64,000 nt of DNA from Amycolatopsis thermalba (GCF_003385215.1 NZ_PQHW01000006.1:62001-126000), one strand, 5' to 3'. Positions 1-7,510 are shown, numbered from the stretch's first letter. The notes: generated by a model from the sequence alone, not told the origin. Program-made: numbers and translations.

Positions 1-402
1 GCTGTCACCGCACACGACCGTCATACCGGGCTGGGTCAGGCCCAGCTGCGGGCCGATGACGTGCACGATGCCCTGCTCGGCGTCGCCCATCGGGTGCAGC
101 CGGACGCCGAACTCCGCGCAGTTCTTCCGAAGCGTCTCGACCTGGGTGCGGGACACCGGGTCGGCGATCGGGAGTTCGATGTCGACGGTCGGGACGTTGT
201 GGTCCTCGGTCGCGATGGTCAGATCCGGGCGGCGCACCTTGCGCCCCGCCAGGCGGAGACCGTCGAACGCCTGCGGGCTGGTGACTTCGTGCACCAGGTG
301 CAGGTCGATGTAGAGCAGGTCGGGTTCCGCTCCTTCACCGCGGCGCACCGTGTGCGCCTCCCACACCTTCTCGGCCAGTGTCCGCGGCCGCGTGGTGGTC
401 AT
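1..402 (-). CDS. leuC: 3-isopropylmalate dehydratase large subunit (N-terminal part)
   Basis: The first 134 codons of LeuC, cut by the window edge. LeuC with LeuD isomerises 2-isopropylmalate to 3-isopropylmalate in leucine synthesis, using a 4Fe-4S cluster. The visible part starts [17 protein letters not shown] and contains the family landmarks [27 protein letters not shown] and [16 protein letters not shown], ending in VCGDS. The start is the ATG at 402, with GGGAGGAG just upstream. It is divergent from the IclR regulator, the arrangement known for ndgR-leuCD in Streptomyces and Rv2989-leuC in M. tuberculosis. The cluster-binding cysteines lie outside the window. Confidence 0.96.
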   Translation of the reverse strand, partial: MTTTRPRTLAEKVWEAHTVRRGEGAEPDLLYIDLHLVHEVTSPQAFDGLRLAGRKVRRPDLTIATEDHNVPTVDIELPIADPVSRTQVETLRKNCAEFGVRLHPMGDAEQGIVHVIGPQLGLTQPGMTVVCGDS

Positions 403-494
403 GTGTGCTCCTCCCACGAGGTTGATTGGGAGCAAAGGAACCCGGGGACCGTCGCGGGAACGTCAGCGACCTCGGGTTCGATTTTCCCAGATTC

Positions 495-524
495 TGGACT
501 TCCCAAATCCCGGGAAGCTAGTAT
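495..524 (+). promoter_or_regulatory. leaderless promoter and possible operator of the IclR gene
   Basis: A -35-like TGGACT (495-500) is followed after 18 nt by TAGTAT (519-524), which lies 6 nt before the GTG at 531, so the mRNA probably starts at the start codon. An inverted repeat TTCCC-N7-GGGAA (500-516) fills the spacer, where a bound repressor would block polymerase. That this is the IclR protein's own site is inference. Confidence 0.5.
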
Positions 525-530
525 CGCGTC

Positions 531-1250
531 GTGGGACAGCATAGCTCTTCTGACCAGCAGAGCGGTATCGGCGTTCTGGACAAGGCCGTGGCCGTGCTGC
601 AGGCCGTGGCCGAGGATCCGTGCGGGCTCGCGGAACTGTGCACCCGGACCGGGCTGCCGCGCGCGACCGCGCACCGCCTCGCCGTCGGGCTCGAGGTGCA
701 CCGCCTCCTCCGGCGCGGGCCGGACGGCCGCTGGCGCCCGGGTTCCGCGCTCGCCGAACTCGCGGGCGGGACAGCGGATCCGTTGCTGGACGCGGCCAGT
801 TCGGTGCTGCCGAAGCTGCGCGACATCACCGGGGAGAGCGTGCAGTTGTACCGGCGCGACGGGGTCCAGCGCGTGTGCGTGGCGACCGCCGAGCCGATGA
901 GTGGCCTGCGCGACACCGTGCCGATCGGCACACGACTGTCCATGACGGCCGGCTCGGGTGCGAAGGTTCTCGCGGCGTGGTCGGATCCGCACACGCAGCG
1001 CACGATCCTGGCGGACGCGGTGTTCGGGGAACGGACCCTGCTCGAGGTGCGGCGCCGCGGGTGGGCGCAGAGCGTGGCCGAGCGCGAGCCGGGCGTGGCG
1101 AGCGTTTCCGCGCCGGTGCGGGATTCCGCGGGCAACGTGATCGCGGCGGTGTCGGTTTCCGGTCCGGTGGAACGGATCGGGCGCAAGCCGGGCGCGCGGT
1201 GGGCGGCGGATCTGCTGGCGGCGGCGGAGGCGTTGCAGGAACGGCTGTAG
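531..1250 (+). CDS. ndgR: IclR-family transcriptional regulator (NdgR-like)
   Basis: A 239-residue IclR regulator. The winged helix-turn-helix is near residues 10-65 (GVLDKAVAVLQAV, LAELCTRTGLPRATAHRLAV), followed by the effector-binding domain (SGLRDTVPIGTRLSMTAGSG, SVAEREPGVASVSAPV). In actinomycetes the IclR protein divergent from leuCD (NdgR in Streptomyces, Rv2989 in M. tuberculosis) controls leucine and other amino acid genes; the same role here follows from position and family. The start is the GTG at 531. There is no Shine-Dalgarno sequence, and a TAGTAT hexamer ends 6 nt upstream, fitting a leaderless transcript. Confidence 0.88.
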   Translation: MGQHSSSDQQSGIGVLDKAVAVLQAVAEDPCGLAELCTRTGLPRATAHRLAVGLEVHRLLRRGPDGRWRPGSALAELAGGTADPLLDAASSVLPKLRDITGESVQLYRRDGVQRVCVATAEPMSGLRDTVPIGTRLSMTAGSGAKVLAAWSDPHTQRTILADAVFGERTLLEVRRRGWAQSVAEREPGVASVSAPVRDSAGNVIAAVSVSGPVERIGRKPGARWAADLLAAAEALQERL

Positions 1251-1289
1251 CGACTAGAACAGACGTTCGATTTGGGGTAGCCTTGCGGG

Positions 1290-1916
1290 ATGACCGCAGG
1301 GCTGCAGGGGTCGCTGTTCGGTCAGGCCGAGGAATGCTCGCTCGGGTCCCTGACCGCGACGCGGCGGACGGAACTGGGCGACGGCGCGTGGATCGATCTG
1401 CGGCCGGGCTGGCTGACGGGCGCGGACCTGTTGTTCGAGCGCCTGGCGGCGGACGTGCCGTGGCACGCGGAGCGGCGCCGGATGTACGACCGGGTGGTCG
1501 ACGTGCCGCGGCTGTTGTGCTTCTACGGCGAGGGCGAGCGCCTGCCGGACCCGGTGCTGGAGGAGGCGCGGGAGGCGCTGAGCCGGCACTACGGCGACGA
1601 GCTGGGTGAGCCGTTCCGCACGGCGGGGCTGTGTTTCTACCGCGACGGCCGGGACAGCGTGGCGTGGCACGGGGACACGATCGGCCGGGGTTCGAGCGAG
1701 GACACCATGGTGGCCATCGTGTCGGTCGGCGCGCAGCGAAGCATGCTGCTGCGCCCCCGCGGCGGCGGAGCGACCGTGCGGCAGCTGCTGGGCCCCGGCG
1801 ACCTCATCGTGATGGGCGGTTCGTGCCAGCGGACGTGGGAGCACGCGATCCCGAAGACGAGCCGCCCGGCCGGGCCGAGGATCAGCATCCAGTTCCGGCC
1901 GCGCGGGGTGCGCTGA
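1290..1916 (+). CDS. AlkB-like alpha-ketoglutarate-dependent dioxygenase
   Basis: A 208-residue protein of the 2OG-Fe(II) oxygenase AlkB family, which removes alkyl groups from DNA or RNA bases oxidatively. The iron ligands are visible as H127-x-D129 (WHGD) and H185 (WEHAIPK), and the 2-oxoglutarate-binding arginines as RISIQFRPR near residues 197-203. The family's SVG..R strand also appears (VSVGAQRSMLLRPR). The ATG at 1290 has no clear Shine-Dalgarno, but TAGCCT lies 6 nt upstream (1278-1283), suggesting a leaderless message. It is monocistronic. Its last codons and stop are repeated in the array that follows. Confidence 0.88.
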   Translation: MTAGLQGSLFGQAEECSLGSLTATRRTELGDGAWIDLRPGWLTGADLLFERLAADVPWHAERRRMYDRVVDVPRLLCFYGEGERLPDPVLEEAREALSRHYGDELGEPFRTAGLCFYRDGRDSVAWHGDTIGRGSSEDTMVAIVSVGAQRSMLLRPRGGGATVRQLLGPGDLIVMGGSCQRTWEHAIPKTSRPAGPRISIQFRPRGVR

Positions 1917-2885
1917 ACTCTTCGAGACCGGCGGCGGGCAGCGGCGAAGGCCGCCCGCCACGGCGGAACGCTCACCGCTCGGCAACGACCAGCAGCGGAC
2001 ACCGCGCCCCACGCCGCGGAGGGACGGCGCGGACTCGCCAGGCAATCACGCCGACCGCGCAGGGTGCGCTGAACTCCCAGGGGCAGCGGCAGACACCGCG
2101 GCCCACCCCACGAGGACGGCACCGGCCGCACGGTGTGCGCTCACCATTGGCAACAGACAGCGGCGAACACCACCCACCACGCCGCGGAGGGACCGCACAG
2201 GCCCGCCAGACAGTCACGCTGGCCGCGCAGGGTGCGCTGAACTCCCAGGGGCAGCGGCAGACACCGCGCCCCACACCACGAGGACGGCACCGGCCGCGCG
2301 GCGTGCGCTGAACTCTTCGGGGCCGGCGGCGGGCAGCGGCGAAGGCCGCCGGCCACGGCGGAACGCTCACCGCTCGGCAACAGACAGCGGCGAACACCAC
2401 CCACCACCCCACGGAGGGACGGCACAGGCCCGCCAGACAGTCACGCTGGCCGCGCAGGGTGCGCTGAACTTCCGAGCGCAGCGGCAGACACCGCGCCCCA
2501 CCCCACGGAGGGACGGCGCGGACCCGCCAGGCAATCACGCCGACCGCGCAGGGTGCGCTGAACTCCCGGGCGCAGCGGCAGACACCGCGGCCCACCCCAC
2601 GAGGACGGCACCGGCCGCACGGTGTGCGCTCACCACTCGGCAACAGACAGCGGCGAACACCGCGCCCCACACCACGAGGACGACACCGGCCGCACGGTGT
2701 GCGCTCACCACTCGGCAACAGACAGCGGCGAACACCGCGCCCCACACCACGAGGACGACACCGACCGCACGGTGTGCGCTCACCACTCGGCAACAGACAG
2801 CGGCGAACACCACCCACCACGCCGCGGAGGGACCGCACAGGCCCGCCAGAAATCATGCCGCCCGCGCCCTCCGCCACGAAGGATT
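1917..2885. repeat. composite repeat array between convergent genes
   Basis: About 970 bp between alkB and the convergent monooxygenase gene is built from a few modules in shuffled order. One core, GTGCGCTGAACT, occurs at 1908 (the last two codons and stop of alkB), 2064, 2232, 2303, 2459 and 2553. A block of about 100 bp spanning the end of alkB (1895-1990) recurs at 2290-2390 with few changes. A second module, GTGCGCTCACCACTCGG, occurs at 2624, 2699 and 2774, with a variant near 2137. Much of it is open in several frames, but no start, ribosome site or known domain supports a gene. It is not a CRISPR array, since the units abut without unique spacers. Confidence 0.8.
2621..2811. repeat. 75-bp tandem repeat, about 2.5 copies
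   Basis: Three near-identical units start at 2621, 2696 and 2771 (period 75), each beginning GGTGTGCGCTCACCACTCGG. The third diverges after about 41 bp into the next module. The period is a multiple of three, so frames stay open on both strands. This is the youngest-looking part of the array, since copies 1 and 2 differ by only a few bases. Confidence 0.85.
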
Positions 2886-2897
2886 CCGTCTGCGCGG

Positions 2898-3212
2898 TCA
2901 GGGTTGTCCGTACTCCACTACCACGTCGTAGAGGGCCGGGTTCGGCGCAACGCTTCCCGGCACGTCCCCCATCGCCGCCTGGAAGGCTGGGTTCGTGGTC
3001 GCCGCTCGCCACGCCTCGGCGCTGTCCCAGTGCGCCACGTTGACCAGTTGGAAACGCGCATCCGGCAGCTTGGCCCGGTGCAACCGGGAGTCCCGGAACC
3101 CCGGCGCGTCCCGCATCAGCTTCGCGCGTTCCCGCCACTGCTCGACGAACGCGTCCACCTCGCCGGCGGGCAGTTCGATGACGTTGATGAACGTGACCCC
3201 GTTTTCAACCAT
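2898..3212 (-). CDS. antibiotic biosynthesis monooxygenase (ABM) family protein
   Basis: A 104-residue single-domain protein of the dimeric ferredoxin-like ABM fold. Typical features are TFINVIELPAGEVDAFVEQWRERA at the N-terminus, PGFRDSRLHRA, and FQLVNVAHWDSAEAWRAA followed by FQAAMGD. Family members include cofactor-free monooxygenases, haem-degrading enzymes and many stress proteins of unknown substrate, so no reaction is assigned. The start is the ATG at 3212. The gene sits 86 bp downstream of the membrane protein gene on the same strand and is convergent with alkB across the repeat array. Confidence 0.8.
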   Translation of the reverse strand: MVENGVTFINVIELPAGEVDAFVEQWRERAKLMRDAPGFRDSRLHRAKLPDARFQLVNVAHWDSAEAWRAATTNPAFQAAMGDVPGSVAPNPALYDVVVEYGQP

Positions 3213-3298
3213 GATTGAATTCTGGAACCTCGACCGCGCTGGAGATCAACGGGGCGAGACGGAGAACACACGCCACCTCAGGAAACCCCAGTGAACAG

Positions 3299-3892
3299 TC
3301 AGGAACGCGCCCAGCGGTCGCCGAGCGCGGCCCATTCGGCTTCCCACCTCGCGGCACGCCTGCGGTCCAGCACGAAGCGCGTGATCCAGTACGTCGCGGT
3401 CAGCACGAGAGCCGTCACGAGCCAGGCGAAGATTCCCGCCAGCGCGCCGGTCGTGGCCGCGTCCGTGGAGCTGATCGGCGCGGGCACCGGGTCCCCGGCC
3501 TCGTTGATCCACACCGGGACCGTCGTCCCGGCGGTCGCGCCCGGGTCGGCCGCCACGATGCCCGTCTTCGGCTCCCCGCCGTTGTACGTCCACGTCGCGT
3601 GGACCCCGGCCGAGCCGCTCGTCGAGAACGCGCCCTCCGTCGCCGGCACCGGCGTCGGCGCGTCCTCGATCAGCGTCGCGGTCACGAGGTGGCGCGACGC
3701 GCGCTGCTCCTCGGACACCGCCAGCTGACCCCCGTACGTCTGGGACCCGGCGAACAACGCCAGCGGAATCGCGACCAGCAGCCCCAGCATCACCACGAAC
3801 AGCAGCGCAGCCTCGACCCGGTCGGACGTTCTGGCCAACGGGTTGCGACCGATGTGCAGGCGCCGCCAGAAACGCCCGATTGGTCCGGTCAC
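3299..3892 (-). CDS. Rv1733c-like conserved membrane protein
   Basis: A 197-residue protein with one membrane segment near residues 30-47 (ALLFVVMLGLLVAIPLALFAG) and another near residues 148-170 (TGALAGIFAWLVTALVLTATYWITRFVLDRRR). Between them is an extracytoplasmic domain with ATWTYNGGEPKTGIV and the family signature GTTVPVWINEAGDPVPAP. This matches the Rv1733c family; Rv1733c itself is a dormancy-regulon membrane protein of unknown function. The start is the GTG at 3892, preceded by AAGGGGGA. No function can be assigned. Confidence 0.8.
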   Translation of the reverse strand: MTGPIGRFWRRLHIGRNPLARTSDRVEAALLFVVMLGLLVAIPLALFAGSQTYGGQLAVSEEQRASRHLVTATLIEDAPTPVPATEGAFSTSGSAGVHATWTYNGGEPKTGIVAADPGATAGTTVPVWINEAGDPVPAPISSTDAATTGALAGIFAWLVTALVLTATYWITRFVLDRRRAARWEAEWAALGDRWARS

Positions 3893-4411
3893 GGTCGAAT
3901 CCCCCTTCCTCTGCTACCTCGGCAGGCACAATCGCGATACCCACTGTGCCGCGCACGTACCCGAATTGGCACTGAAACGAGACCAAGACCGCTGTGAGCC
4001 ACCCCTCACAGCGGAACAAGATCGGGATGTCTCCATGCTGGCACCGGTGAACGGTTCACGACATCGACCGAAAGGGCTTTCCCCCAGCACGGGAGGACAC
4101 GCTCAGTGATCGCCTGGACCTGGCGATCCACGATCCCGGCCGATCTCGTGGGATATTTTCCAGCGGAGCGAGCCTGGTCACGACGGCGACGGACTGTTAT
4201 CGTCCGTTGATGTAACGCGCTGATTCGCGATCGTCGATTAGGGCGTTCGCGTTACACATTTCCGCGACAATTTTCATCACACCCATTTTCGTTTCTCCCC
4301 GTGATCGGAATCGGGCAGGATCACGCGTGCGCCTCAGCCAGAAGAGTGATGACGCGCGCGCCGGGGGCGGTCGGGGTCACCGCGCGTCTCGAAAACACCA
4401 GTGGAGTCACT
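3893..4411. other. gene-free 519-bp region rich in inverted repeats
   Basis: No convincing gene lies here. Four inverted repeats are visible: CCGCTGTGAG/CTCACAGCGG with a 6-nt loop (3989-4014), GATCGCC/GGCGATC with a 7-nt loop (4108-4128), ACGGAC/GTCCGT with a 7-nt loop (4189-4207), and TGTAACGCG/CGCGTTACA with 28 nt between (4211-4256). The last three lie ahead of the sortase-substrate gene and could be operators or a structured leader. The stretch around 4140-4290 is more AT-rich than its surroundings, as promoter regions here tend to be. No known riboswitch consensus was recognised. Confidence 0.5.
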
Positions 4412-5122
4412 TTGCGTAAGCCCTTGGGCCGCCTCGCGGCGGCCGTGATCAGCGGTGCGCTGATCAGCCTCACCATGGCTCCGGCCGCGCTCGCCGAGGA
4501 GAGCACGACCCCGGAGGTCACCACCACGACCTCCGCGGCGCCGGAGAGCACCGAAACCTCCGCGCCCAGCTCGGCCGCCGAGACGACGAGCGAGACGTCC
4601 TCGGCCGCCACGGCGACCAGCCAGCCGAGCCTCACCAGCAGCCCGGCCACGACGTCCACCACGACATCGCCCGGCACGACGGAGTCGAGCCAGCCGACGT
4701 CGACCTCCGAGAGCAGCACCCCGGAGGAGCCGCCGTACCAGGACGACGTCGCCTACGGCATCGACCTCGGCGACGGCACCGGCGTGCTGATCATCGCGTG
4801 CGCCGCCGGCCAGCCGACCGACGTGTGGTCGCCGGACTTCGACATCCTCGACGGCCCGTACCAGGAGGAGCAGGACGGCCGGTACTGGGACTACCTGGTG
4901 CAGCTGCACGAGGGCAAGTCCTTCGACGCCGGCAACGTCACCGCCGACTGGACCTGCGCGGGCGCCCCGCAGGGCGGCGGGTCCTCCGGTGGCGGCGTGG
5001 CTCCGGTCCCCGGCTCGGGCGAGGCCGACGAGTGGCAGCAGAGCAACGGTGGCGACGCCCAGGTCTCGTTCGCGCCCAAGCAGGGCGTGGAGACCGGCGC
5101 CGGCGGCACCGCCCGGTTCTGA
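4412..5122 (+). CDS. secreted Ser/Thr-rich protein with C-terminal sorting-like motif
   Basis: A predicted exported protein of 236 residues, likely the partner of the sortase 4 bp downstream. The TTG at 4412 is chosen because GGAG lies 5 nt upstream and it gives a clean signal peptide (RKPLGRLAAAVISGALISLT..PAALA). In-frame starts at 4301 (GTG) and 4349 (ATG) would put extra residues before the signal. After cleavage come about 75 Ser/Thr/Pro-rich residues, a likely glycosylated stalk, then a small domain (DVAYGIDLGDGTGVLIIACA, YWDYLVQLHEGKSF, ADWTCAGAP), a Gly-rich linker and the C-terminus PKQGVETGAGGTARF. This resembles a sortase motif but lacks the usual hydrophobic helix and basic tail. 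Confidence 0.75.
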   Translation: MRKPLGRLAAAVISGALISLTMAPAALAEESTTPEVTTTTSAAPESTETSAPSSAAETTSETSSAATATSQPSLTSSPATTSTTTSPGTTESSQPTSTSESSTPEEPPYQDDVAYGIDLGDGTGVLIIACAAGQPTDVWSPDFDILDGPYQEEQDGRYWDYLVQLHEGKSFDAGNVTADWTCAGAPQGGGSSGGGVAPVPGSGEADEWQQSNGGDAQVSFAPKQGVETGAGGTARF

Positions 5123-5126
5123 CGCC

Positions 5127-5726
5127 ATGCGCAACCCGTTCGCCGGCCGGGGCGGTCGCGTTCTCGCGGCCGCCCCGGCGGTTCTGCTCGCCCTCGTCCT
5201 GACCGGCTGCGGCTCCGATCCCCAGCCCACGCAGACGGCGGCGCCCACCACGTCGGTCCCGGTGACCAAGCCGTACGACAAGCTGCGGCCGACCCAGGTG
5301 CGGATCCCGAAGATCGGCGCCGAGTCCTCGCTCATCTCGGTCGCGGTGAACAAGGACGGCGAGATCGCGGTGCCCTCGGTCGACAAGCCGATGCAGGCCG
5401 CCTGGTACCGCCTGTCCCCCGTGCCCGGCGACGTCGGCCCGGCGATCATCCTGGGTCACGTCGACGGCAACCGCCAGCCGGGCATCTTCTACAAGCTCAA
5501 GGACGTCCGGCCGGGTGACGAGATCTTCGTCGACCGCAGCGACGGCCAGCAGCTGAGGTTCGTGGTCGACCACACCACGCAGGTGCCCAAGGACCAGTTC
5601 CCGCAGGACGCGGTCTACGGCAACACCGACAAGCCGCAGCTGCGGCTCATCACGTGCGGTGGCGTGTTCGACCACGCCGAGCACAGCTACACCGACAACA
5701 TCGTCGTCTACGCGAACCTGGGGTGA
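5127..5726 (+). CDS. class F sortase, predicted lipoprotein
   Basis: A 199-residue sortase of the actinobacterial class F type, a cysteine transpeptidase expected to attach or process surface proteins. The catalytic His lies in ILGHVDG and the Cys in LITCGG; the core has IPKIGAESSLISVAV and ends DNIVVYANL. The expected catalytic Arg is not obvious, because FDH appears where FDR was looked for. The N-terminus carries a basic region, a hydrophobic stretch and the lipobox LTGC (Cys28), so the enzyme is probably lipid-anchored outside the membrane. The ATG at 5127 follows the substrate gene's stop by 4 bp, so the two are cotranscribed. Confidence 0.88.
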   Translation: MRNPFAGRGGRVLAAAPAVLLALVLTGCGSDPQPTQTAAPTTSVPVTKPYDKLRPTQVRIPKIGAESSLISVAVNKDGEIAVPSVDKPMQAAWYRLSPVPGDVGPAIILGHVDGNRQPGIFYKLKDVRPGDEIFVDRSDGQQLRFVVDHTTQVPKDQFPQDAVYGNTDKPQLRLITCGGVFDHAEHSYTDNIVVYANLG

Positions 5727-5728
5727 CT

Positions 5729-5762
5729 CCGGTGGCACCGCGGCCCGCCGCGGTGCCACCGG
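5729..5762. terminator. bidirectional hairpin terminator
   Basis: A perfect 15-bp inverted repeat (CCGGTGGCACCGCGG, 4-nt loop, complement) lies between the convergent sortase and acetyltransferase genes, 2 nt after the sortase stop. No long T-run follows, as is common for actinomycete terminators. Confidence 0.75.
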
Positions 5763-5763
5763 C

Positions 5764-6300
5764 TCACCAGACGTCCCCGTCGCGCCAGTCGCAGGTCAGC
5801 TCCCCGTCGAGGTCGAGCGACCCCCCGAACACGAAGACCCCGCCCGCTTCTTCGGGCGTGGGCGTGATCCCGGACGGCGTCAGCGCCGACAGCGGCCCGC
5901 GCCAGCACATCCAGCCGCGTGCGCGGTAGAACGGGATCGCCTCATCCGACGCGCTGAGCACACCCACCTCGTACGCCTCGCGAATCACACGCTCCAGCGG
6001 CGCCATCACCAGGCCGCCGTAGCCGCGCCTGCGGCGGTCGGCACGCACTCCGACGGCCTCCACGTAGCCGGTGCGCCAGGCACGCCCCTGGTGGACCATC
6101 CGGCGCTGCACCACGGACGCGTGGGCGACCAGTTCCGGCCCCTCCCACAGCAGCGCGTGCACGCCGCCCAGGGCGTGCTCCCAGTCGTGTTCGGTCAGGT
6201 CGCCGTCGAACACCTCGGACAAGAGGTCGTGGGCCGCGCGGAGGGCCGGTGCGCCGAGATCGGCGGTGTGGGCGATCCGGAGGTTCGTGATCTCGGCCAT
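5764..6300 (-). CDS. aac(2'): aminoglycoside 2'-N-acetyltransferase, AAC(2')-I family
   Basis: A 178-residue GNAT enzyme matching the chromosomal AAC(2')-I family of mycobacteria, which acetylates the 2'-amino group of aminoglycosides with acetyl-CoA. Shared landmarks are DWEHALGGVHALLW, AHASVVQRR, GYVEAVGVRADRRRRGYG (the CoA-binding loop), FYRARGWMCWRGP and the C-terminus CDWRDGDVW. Mycobacterial members may have housekeeping roles in addition to drug acetylation, so resistance here is inferred from family. ATG 6300 has no ribosome site, but TAACCT (6307-6312 on the minus strand) ends 6 nt upstream, fitting a leaderless transcript. Confidence 0.9.
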   Translation of the reverse strand: MAEITNLRIAHTADLGAPALRAAHDLLSEVFDGDLTEHDWEHALGGVHALLWEGPELVAHASVVQRRMVHQGRAWRTGYVEAVGVRADRRRRGYGGLVMAPLERVIREAYEVGVLSASDEAIPFYRARGWMCWRGPLSALTPSGITPTPEEAGGVFVFGGSLDLDGELTCDWRDGDVW

Positions 6301-6386
6301 GCCCGGAGGTTAAGCGCCGCCCCGGCGGCCTGTCACGTGAGTTGTCCAAGGTGGACGAGCGCTTTTCGTGCCAGGACAAGAAAAAA

Positions 6387-6408
6387 CCGCCAGCCTGGTG
6401 GCTAGCGG
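6387..6408 (-). terminator. terminator of the tRNA transcript
   Basis: Stem CCGCTAGCC/GGCTGGCGG with one mismatch and a 4-nt loop, followed on the minus strand by seven T residues (6380-6386). It lies just after tRNA-Glu and would end the tRNA-Gln/tRNA-Glu transcript. Confidence 0.8.
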
Positions 6409-6418
6409 TCCTTCGGTG

Positions 6419-6491
6419 TACCCCCGATGGGATTCGAACCCACGCTACCGGCGTGAGAGGCCGGCGTCCTAGGCCGCTAGACGACGGGGGC
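6419..6491 (-). tRNA. tRNA-Glu (CTC)
   Basis: A 73-nt cloverleaf: acceptor GCCCCCG/CGGGGGT with discriminator A, anticodon stem GCCGG/CCGGC, anticodon CTC, and a T-loop GTTCGAATC. CCA is not encoded. It lies 62 nt downstream of tRNA-Gln and near gltX, whose product charges it, as in M. tuberculosis. Confidence 0.97.
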
Positions 6492-6553
6492 TAGGAAGTT
6501 GGTCTTCCGTGTTGCGAGAGGAACCTTACCAGAGCGGGTTTTTCCTCTTGCAG

Positions 6554-6625
6554 CTGGGGTACCAGGACTCGAACCTAGACTAACAGAGCCAGAATCTGTC
6601 GTGCTGCCAATTACACCATACCCCA
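6554..6625 (-). tRNA. tRNA-Gln (CTG)
   Basis: A 72-nt cloverleaf: acceptor TGGGGTA/TACCCCA with discriminator G, anticodon loop containing CTG, and a T-loop GTTCGAGTC. No glutaminyl-tRNA synthetase gene is seen, and the window has GatCAB and a glutamyl-tRNA synthetase. Gln-tRNA is therefore presumably made by mischarging with Glu followed by amidation. Confidence 0.97.
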
Positions 6626-6718
6626 ACGGTTTGCCACTCCGATTCGCGACTCGGAGCAGCTCCGCTGGGAAGAAATATAGCCTAGCCCCGTCAGCGGTGC
6701 GTAACCGGGGGGTGGGGT

Positions 6719-7510
6719 TCAGCGCTGGGCCGGCACGCCGATCCGCGCGAACTCGCTGACCAGCAGCTGCGGGAGCTCGTCCAGGCCGCCGATGACGTGC
6801 ACACCCTCCGGCACCGCCGTGTCACCCCCGGTGCGATCGAGCCAGACGCCCTCCAGGCCGGCGTCTCGGGCGCCCACGGCGTCGGTGTGCAGCTTGTCCC
6901 CCACGTGGGCGGCCTCGCTCGGGTCGCAGTCGAGCACCGCGCACACGGAGTGGAACATCACCGGATCGGGCTTGGCGGCGCCGACCTCCCCGGCGATGGC
7001 GACGTGGTCGAAGAAGCGGGTGAGCCCCAGGTCGGCGAGCTTGGCCCGCTGGTGGGCGCCGGAGGCGTTGGTCACAGCGGCGATGAGGACGTCCGCCGCG
7101 CGCAGCCACTCCAGGCACGGCAGGACGTCGTCGAACAGGCGCCACGAGGTGCGCAGCACCTCCTTGCGGCGGCACTCGAACCGGGCCACGTCCTCCGCTT
7201 CCAGCACGATGCCGATCTCGGCGAGGAAGCACTGGGTGCGCCGGTGGTGCATGGACGCGTAGTCGATCTCACCCGCGACCACGCGGGCGACGTGCCAGTC
7301 GGTGATGCGCTCCCACAGCGGCCACAGGTCGCCGCGGCCGATGAGCAGCGACAGCGCGCGCTTGCCCGCGGAGGTGAAGTCGATCAACGTGTCGTCGATG
7401 TCCAGGCACACCAGCCGCAGGCTGGACGGTCTCCACGGATCCGCCGGATCCCCCAGACCGGGCTCGGGGACACGGACGCGGGTAGGTGTGCCGGGACGCG
7501 CAAAATCCAC
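6719..7510 (-). CDS. HAD-family hydrolase
   Basis: A 263-residue haloacid dehalogenase-like hydrolase, most likely a small-molecule phosphatase. The nucleophile motif is LDIDDTLI (Asp37, Asp39), motif II is AAVTNAS, the conserved Lys lies in AAKPDPVMF, and the acidic motif is HVGDKLHTDAVGARDAG. A helical cap lies between motifs I and II, typical of subfamily IA. The start is the GTG at 7510. TAGCCT ends 6 nt upstream (7517-7522 on the minus strand), so it may have its own leaderless promoter as well as read-through from gltX, which ends 80 bp upstream. The substrate is unknown. Confidence 0.85.
   Translation of the reverse strand: MDFARPGTPTRVRVPEPGLGDPADPWRPSSLRLVCLDIDDTLIDFTSAGKRALSLLIGRGDLWPLWERITDWHVARVVAGEIDYASMHHRRTQCFLAEIGIVLEAEDVARFECRRKEVLRTSWRLFDDVLPCLEWLRAADVLIAAVTNASGAHQRAKLADLGLTRFFDHVAIAGEVGAAKPDPVMFHSVCAVLDCDPSEAAHVGDKLHTDAVGARDAGLEGVWLDRTGGDTAVPEGVHVIGGLDELPQLLVSEFARIGVPAQR

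Noticed and set aside
2621-2850. CRISPR-like look of the regular repeats
   Set aside because: The units follow each other without unique spacers, are far longer than CRISPR repeats, and no cas genes are near.
1972-3138. A 388-codon open frame on the minus strand through the repeat array, with a recurring LPSGERTPCGRCRPRG-type motif
   Set aside because: It overlaps the monooxygenase gene on the same strand in another frame, has no ribosome site or known domain, and owes its openness to repeats whose lengths are multiples of three.
3843-4109. An 88-codon plus-strand frame in the gap before the sortase operon
   Set aside because: No ribosome site or family; it begins opposite the membrane protein gene and covers the hairpins.
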